From: Bacillota bacterium
GTDB taxonomy: Bacteria > Bacillota > Limnochordia > Limnochordales > ZCTH02-B6
Assembly (NCBI GenBank): GCA_017578085.1
Contig: PKQR01000084.1
Span: 1 to 9,525, forward strand
Length of the DNA stretch: 9,525 bases
Reading direction: 5' to 3'
A program made the translations under genes and the position numbers. The notes beneath the pieces are model-generated. The model made no database searches, was not told the origin of the DNA, and saw nothing but the letters and a program-made list of their open reading frames with translations. Positions 6,118 through 9,525 of the stretch are shown in pieces. Numbering within the stretch: position 1 is the stretch's first letter; each line of letters starts with the position of its first letter.

Positions 6118-6774
6118 GTGGCGTACGGTGCGGGCAATCGCGGGCCGGGGGAGGAACGGGCCGTAGCGGCCGTGGTGCTGGCCGCCGGTATGGCGACCCG
6201 CATGGGCGTCCTTAAGCAGGTGCTGCCCGTGGACGGCGAGCCGATGGTGCGCCGCGTGGTCCGGACGTGCCTGGAGGCGGATCTTGCACCCGTGTGGGTC
6301 GTGACCGGCTACGGCGCACACGCGGTCGCAGCGGCGCTGGCCGGCATGCCCGCCACCGTCCGCTGCGTGTACAACCCCCGCTTCGCGTCCGGTCAGGCCG
6401 AGTCCCTGCGGGCCGGTGTGCGGGCGGCTGCGGAAGCGGCCGCGGCGGGTGGAGGGGAAGAAGGGGGCGCCGCCCTCGCCGTGCTGCTCGCCGACCAGCC
6501 CTTCGTCCGGCCGGAGACGCTGCGGCGGCTGGTGGAGCTAGCCTTTGAGCCCGGCGCCTTGGCAGCAGCGGCTTTCTACGGTCCGGGGCTCCCGGGGCCG
6601 CCGTGCGTGCTGCGGCGGGATCTCTGGTCACAGGTGCTGGCGCTCAGCGGCGATCGCGGCGCGCGCGCCGTGCTGTTGGCTGCCGGCGACCGGGTGCGCG
6701 TCATTGGGGTGGATCCGGCCGAACTGCGGGATATCGACCAACCGGACGACCTCCGCCCCCTAGAGCCGCGGTGA
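6118..6774 (+). CDS. mocA: Molybdenum cofactor cytidylyltransferase-like NTP transferase (MocA family)
   Basis: The product is 218 aa from a GTG start (6118), with GGAGGG at 6101-6106 upstream. The nucleotide-binding signature LAAGMATRMG (21-30) followed by K33 is of the MocA type; MobA proteins have LAGG. Further family motifs are NPRFASGQAESLRAG (86-100), ADQP (125-128) for metal binding, GPGLPGPPCVLRRD (155-168), SGDRGAR (177-183) and DIDQPDD (205-211). MocA enzymes transfer CMP from CTP to Mo-molybdopterin, giving the cytosine dinucleotide form inserted into xanthine dehydrogenase/CO dehydrogenase-type hydroxylases. This matches the hydroxylase genes next door. An Ala/Gly-rich stretch at 104-118 is a loop expansion. 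The gene converges on the minus-strand sulfur-carrier gene and overlaps its end by 74 bp. CMP versus GMP specificity is inferred from the signature. Confidence 0.88.
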   Translation: MAYGAGNRGPGEERAVAAVVLAAGMATRMGVLKQVLPVDGEPMVRRVVRTCLEADLAPVWVVTGYGAHAVAAALAGMPATVRCVYNPRFASGQAESLRAGVRAAAEAAAAGGGEEGGAALAVLLADQPFVRPETLRRLVELAFEPGALAAAAFYGPGLPGPPCVLRRDLWSQVLALSGDRGARAVLLAAGDRVRVIGVDPAELRDIDQPDDLRPLEPR

Positions 6775-7012
6775 TGACCAGCTCGCTGTCGGGCTCAAGG
6801 GGCATGTCCCAGTTGTCGACCTGCACGTCGCCGGCCAAGAGGACCAAATGGGGCAGGAGCTTCCCGTCCTCCCGCAGCAGCCGCTCCCGGGCCTCGGGGT
6901 AGCGGAGAACGAGGTTGGCCAGCACCTCCCGCACCGTCCTGCCCGGGACCTCTAGGGTGTGCTGCCCGCCGGTGACGTCCCGCATGGGGCTGGGCACCCA
7001 AACCTTGGGCAT
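6701..7012 (-). CDS. MoaD/ThiS/CysO-like ubiquitin-fold sulfur carrier with C-terminal tail
   Basis: The product is 103 aa from ATG 7012, 6 bases after the stop of the large hydroxylase subunit, with only a weak AGGTTGA ribosome site. Coupling to that gene is likely. The beta-grasp pattern is clear: VWVPSPMRDVTGGQHTLEV at the start, TVREVLANLVLRYPEARERLL (27-47), and then GKLLPHLVLLAGDVQVDN. The TGGQ (14-17) and YP..RERLL features recall mycobacterial CysO. Family members end in Gly-Gly, which is adenylated and thiocarboxylated. Here the sequence reads ITAALGGGG (80-88) but runs on for 15 more residues (RPVGRYPAVRPDPPQ). The tail codons lie antisense to the end of the mocA-like gene. It could be a precursor needing proteolysis, as for Pseudomonas QbsE, or a carrier that lost its stop. 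Partner and pathway (cofactor dithiolene, cysteine, other) are unproven. Confidence 0.83.
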   Translation of the reverse strand: MPKVWVPSPMRDVTGGQHTLEVPGRTVREVLANLVLRYPEARERLLREDGKLLPHLVLLAGDVQVDNWDMPLEPDSELVITAALGGGGRPVGRYPAVRPDPPQ

Positions 7013-7018
7013 GGCCGT

Positions 7019-9322
7019 TCAACCTGCCTGTGCGGCTGGGGCCGCCGCCGTGAGTGCCCGCCACACCCGCTCCGGCGACATGGGCAGCTCGCGGATCCGC
7101 ACCCCGGTGGCCCGGGCGATGGCGTTGGCCACCGCGGCGATGGGCGGCACGATGGGCGTCTCGCCCACGCCGCGCACGCCGTAGGGGCCGTCGGAAGCGG
7201 GCACCTCCACCAGCACCGTGTCGATCATGGGCAGGTCCAGCGCCGTCGGCAGGCGGTAATCCAAGAAGTTGGGGTTGCGCATGACGCCCCGGTCAAACAC
7301 GTATTCCTCAAAGAGCGCCCAGCCGATCCCTTGCGCCGCGCCGCCCTGCAGCTGGCCTTCGACCGCCGTCGGGTGGATGGCCTTCCCCACGTCCTGGACC
7401 GCCGTGTAGCGCAGGATGTCCACCTTGCCGGTTTCCAGGTCGACCCCCACGTCGACGATGTGGGCGCCGAAGGCGGGGGCCATCTTGAGCTTGTGGACAA
7501 TGCCTTTGGCGACGATGGGCCCGCCGGTCTTCTGCAGGTTGGCGACGACTTCCTTTAGGCTGATGCGGTGCTGGGGCTCTTCCCACAGCCAAAACTCGCC
7601 GCCGCCGAAAGTGACCGCATCCGGGTCGGCTTCCAGCATCTGCGCCGCCCGCAGCTTGAGCTGCGCGATCGCGTCCTGGCACGCCCGCCAGCAGGCCGTG
7701 CCCGTGGCGTAGGTGGTGCGGCTCCCCCCGGTGACGTCCGTGTACCCGACCGTGTCGGTGTCGGCGACGATGGGCTTGACCTCATGGGGCTCAAGCCCCA
7801 GTTCCTCGGCGACGATCATGGCCAGCGAAGCCCGGCTGCCGCTCAAGTCCACCGAACCCGTGATCAGGTTGACGGTGCCGTCGGGGTTAAACGTCAACTG
7901 CACCGTCGAGGTCAGGCTGGCGCCGACCCAGAAACCCGCCGCCACGCCCCGGCCCACGGCGTACGTCCCGGTTTTCGGCGGGAGCGGCGCCCGGTAGTGC
8001 GGGTGGTCGCGCACCGCCTCCAGCACTTCCCGGAAACCGATGCGGTTGAAGGGCGCCCCGTGCACCAGCCGGTCGCCTTCGGAGGCGGCGTTTTTGAGCC
8101 GCAGCTCCACCGGATCCATCCCGATGGCCGCCGCGATCTCATCGATGACGGTTTCCACGGCAAAGGCAGCCTGCGGCGCGCCCGGAGCCCGGTACGGTTG
8201 GACCCGCGGCTTGTTGGTGACCACGTCATAGCCGTCCACACGGAAGTTGGGAATCCGGTAGGGCGAGAGGGCCGTCACCGCCCCGGACCCCACGGGTGAG
8301 CCAGGGAAGGCGCCGGCGTCGTAGACCATGTAGAGCTCGGCGGCGACCAGCTCGCCGCTGCGCTTGGCGCCCAGCTTGCAGCGGATGTACGTTCCCGAGC
8401 CAGGCCCCGTGCCGGTGAACACCTCAGTGCGCGACATCCACATCTTCACCGGCCGGCCCGCCTTGCGGGAGAGCAGCGCCGCAATGGGCTCAAGATACAC
8501 CTGGATCTTGCCGCCGAAACCGCCGCCGACCTCCATGGGGATGACCCGGATGCGGCCCGCGGGGATCTGCAGCAGCTCCGCCAGCTGCTCCCGGGCGGAA
8601 AAGGCTCCCTGTGTGCTGGTCCAAACCGTCAGGCGCCCGTCGGGTTCCCAGGAAGCGGTGGCGTTTTGCGGTTCGATGTAGCCCTGATGCACCATGGCGG
8701 TGCGGAACTCCCGCTCGATGACCACATCGGCTTCGGCGAAGCCGGCTTCCACATCGCCGCGCTCGTACTGGAGGTGCTTGGCGATGTTGCTGGGCTTATC
8801 GGCTTTGCCCCCGCCTGGGATGACGGTGTACAGGTCGTCGTGGATGAGCGGGGCGCCGGGGTCCATGGCGGCTAGGGGGTCCTCCACCACCGGCAGGGGA
8901 TCATACTCCACTTCAATGAGGCGCGCCGCCTCCCGGGCGGCCTGCAGCGTCGTCGCAGCCACGGCGGCCACGGGCTGGCCCTGGAACACCACCTTGTCCC
9001 GGGCCATGATCAACTGGCTGGCGTATTTGAGCTCAATCGCCCCTTCGCCCAACTCCGCCACGGCGTCGGTGTCCAGAGACGGCATGTCCGCCCCGGTGAT
9101 GACGGCGCGCACCGCCGGGTGCGCCAGGGCGCGGCTGATATCAATTGACTTGATCCTGGCATGGGGGTAGGGGCTGCGCACCACTTGGCCGTAGAGCATG
9201 CCCGGCAGGCGCACGTCGGCGCCGAACTGGGCCCGGCCGGTCACCTTCTCGATGCCGTCGTGCCGGATGGGCCGCGTGCCGATGACGCGGTATTCATGCC
9301 CGTGCTTTTCAGCGGCGTTCAT
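7019..9322 (-). CDS. Xanthine dehydrogenase family, molybdopterin-binding large subunit
   Basis: The product is 767 aa, normal for the separate Mo subunit. The start ATG 9322 is preceded by AAGGAGGTG (9339-9331). The N-terminal a/b hammerhead domain spans about 15-145 (GIEKVTGRAQFGADV, FQGQPVAAV). The two Mo-binding domains follow, with MEVGGGFGGK (263-272), YRAPGAPQAAFA (377-388), GGSRTTYATGTA (532-543), EGQLQGGAAQGIGWAL (655-670) and the terminal GVGETPIVPP (718-727), whose E721 is the catalytic glutamate position. The active-site loop reads YRAPG and not the Cys-bearing loop of form I CO dehydrogenase, so CO oxidation is unlikely. The usual GQG signature is replaced by VDLSGSRAS (491-499). 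The start codon overlaps the stop of the upstream [2Fe-2S] gene (ATGA). The enzyme would hydroxylate a heterocycle or aldehyde; the substrate cannot be told. Confidence 0.93.
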   Translation of the reverse strand: MNAAEKHGHEYRVIGTRPIRHDGIEKVTGRAQFGADVRLPGMLYGQVVRSPYPHARIKSIDISRALAHPAVRAVITGADMPSLDTDAVAELGEGAIELKYASQLIMARDKVVFQGQPVAAVAATTLQAAREAARLIEVEYDPLPVVEDPLAAMDPGAPLIHDDLYTVIPGGGKADKPSNIAKHLQYERGDVEAGFAEADVVIEREFRTAMVHQGYIEPQNATASWEPDGRLTVWTSTQGAFSAREQLAELLQIPAGRIRVIPMEVGGGFGGKIQVYLEPIAALLSRKAGRPVKMWMSRTEVFTGTGPGSGTYIRCKLGAKRSGELVAAELYMVYDAGAFPGSPVGSGAVTALSPYRIPNFRVDGYDVVTNKPRVQPYRAPGAPQAAFAVETVIDEIAAAIGMDPVELRLKNAASEGDRLVHGAPFNRIGFREVLEAVRDHPHYRAPLPPKTGTYAVGRGVAAGFWVGASLTSTVQLTFNPDGTVNLITGSVDLSGSRASLAMIVAEELGLEPHEVKPIVADTDTVGYTDVTGGSRTTYATGTACWRACQDAIAQLKLRAAQMLEADPDAVTFGGGEFWLWEEPQHRISLKEVVANLQKTGGPIVAKGIVHKLKMAPAFGAHIVDVGVDLETGKVDILRYTAVQDVGKAIHPTAVEGQLQGGAAQGIGWALFEEYVFDRGVMRNPNFLDYRLPTALDLPMIDTVLVEVPASDGPYGVRGVGETPIVPPIAAVANAIARATGVRIRELPMSPERVWRALTAAAPAAQAG

Positions 9323-9525
9323 GCCGGGCGCACCTCCTTGCTGGCCGCGGGCTGGGTGCTGGCCGGCGGCGCGGCGCTGCCCGCCCGCGCCGCGGCGTTA
9401 TTGCCGAGCGGTGGAGCGTCCGTGCTCGCGCCGGCCTGGATACGGGCGGCGGCGTCCAGGACGGCCCGGATGATCTTGTCGTAGCCCGTGCAGCGGCACA
9501 GGTTGCCGGCCAGCCACCGGCGGGC
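9319..9525 (-). CDS. [2Fe-2S]-binding small subunit of the hydroxylase, C-terminal part (5' end beyond the window)
   Basis: Reading the minus strand from 9525 gives 68 residues and a TGA at 9321-9319. RRWLAGNLCRCTGYDKIIRAV (residues 2-22) contains the CRCTGY signature, in which two cysteines of the second, helical-domain [2Fe-2S] cluster lie. This identifies the CoxS/XdhC-type subunit, which passes electrons from molybdenum to a flavin or other acceptor. Family members usually stop a few residues after this helix. Here about 38 more residues rich in Ala, Pro, Ser and Gly follow (from about 31 on). The stop overlaps the ATG of the large subunit as ATGA. The first cluster motif and start are outside the window. 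A FAD-subunit gene may lie further upstream. Confidence 0.92.
   Translation of the reverse strand, partial: ARRWLAGNLCRCTGYDKIIRAVLDAAARIQAGASTDAPPLGNNAAARAGSAAPPASTQPAASKEVRPA
9331..9339 (-). promoter_or_regulatory. Shine-Dalgarno site of the large hydroxylase subunit
   Basis: AAGGAGGTG lies 8 bases before ATG 9322 and inside the last codons (Lys-Glu-Val) of the upstream [2Fe-2S] gene, indicating coupled translation. Confidence 0.8.

Noticed and set aside
1..9525. CRISPR array, tRNA or rRNA genes, insertion sequence ends
   Set aside because: No regularly spaced repeats, no cloverleaf or rRNA-like stretch, and no transposase or terminal inverted repeats were seen by reading both strands.

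Overview
The window is GC-rich, and its genes are tightly packed with strong Shine-Dalgarno sites. Several genes use GTG or TTG starts. It holds seven protein genes: three of a sugar-type ABC importer, one Ski2-like helicase, and three or more of a molybdenum-hydroxylase locus. Gene content and style suggest a high-GC Bacillota lineage (for example Limnochordia, Symbiobacterium or Thermaerobacter relatives) or a Chloroflexota-like organism. This assignment is an inference from family flavour, because no rRNA or other taxonomic marker is present.

Region 1 (1-3610, all transcribed on the minus strand) is an importer operon in the order permease F, permease G, solute-binding protein. It has a well-formed sigma-70-type promoter (TTGACG, 18 bp spacer, TATAAT) at 3499-3528. 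An AT-rich leader of about 124 bases follows, carrying two perfect palindromes (3452-3461 and 3402-3415) that look like operator or RNA-structure candidates. The two permease genes are 1 base apart. The binding protein follows after 125 bp, begins with a Tat signal, and runs off the left edge. It has no stop inside the window and covers 1-1451. No ATPase gene of the importer is visible.

Region 2 (3611-6117) holds a 742-aa DExH-box helicase of the Ski2/Mtr4/HelY type on the minus strand. A 278-bp intergenic region then separates it from a divergent gene and contains a 17-bp dyad (6053-6069).

Region 3 (6118-9525) is a molybdenum hydroxylase locus. A MocA-like CTP:molybdopterin cytidylyltransferase lies on the plus strand. 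Facing it on the minus strand are the 3' end of a [2Fe-2S] subunit gene (cut by the right edge), the large molybdopterin-binding subunit of a xanthine dehydrogenase family enzyme, and a small ubiquitin-fold sulfur carrier (MoaD/ThiS/CysO-like). The last two start codons are coupled to the preceding genes by an ATGA overlap and a 6-base gap. The sulfur-carrier gene and mocA converge and overlap by 74 bp. As a result the carrier carries a 15-residue tail beyond its glycine end, which is the most unusual feature here.

Functionally, MocA would make the cytosine-dinucleotide form of the cofactor that this hydroxylase family uses. The iron-sulfur subunit passes electrons, and the ubiquitin-like protein may supply sulfur for the cofactor or for another thiolation. 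The oxidised substrate cannot be read from the sequence.
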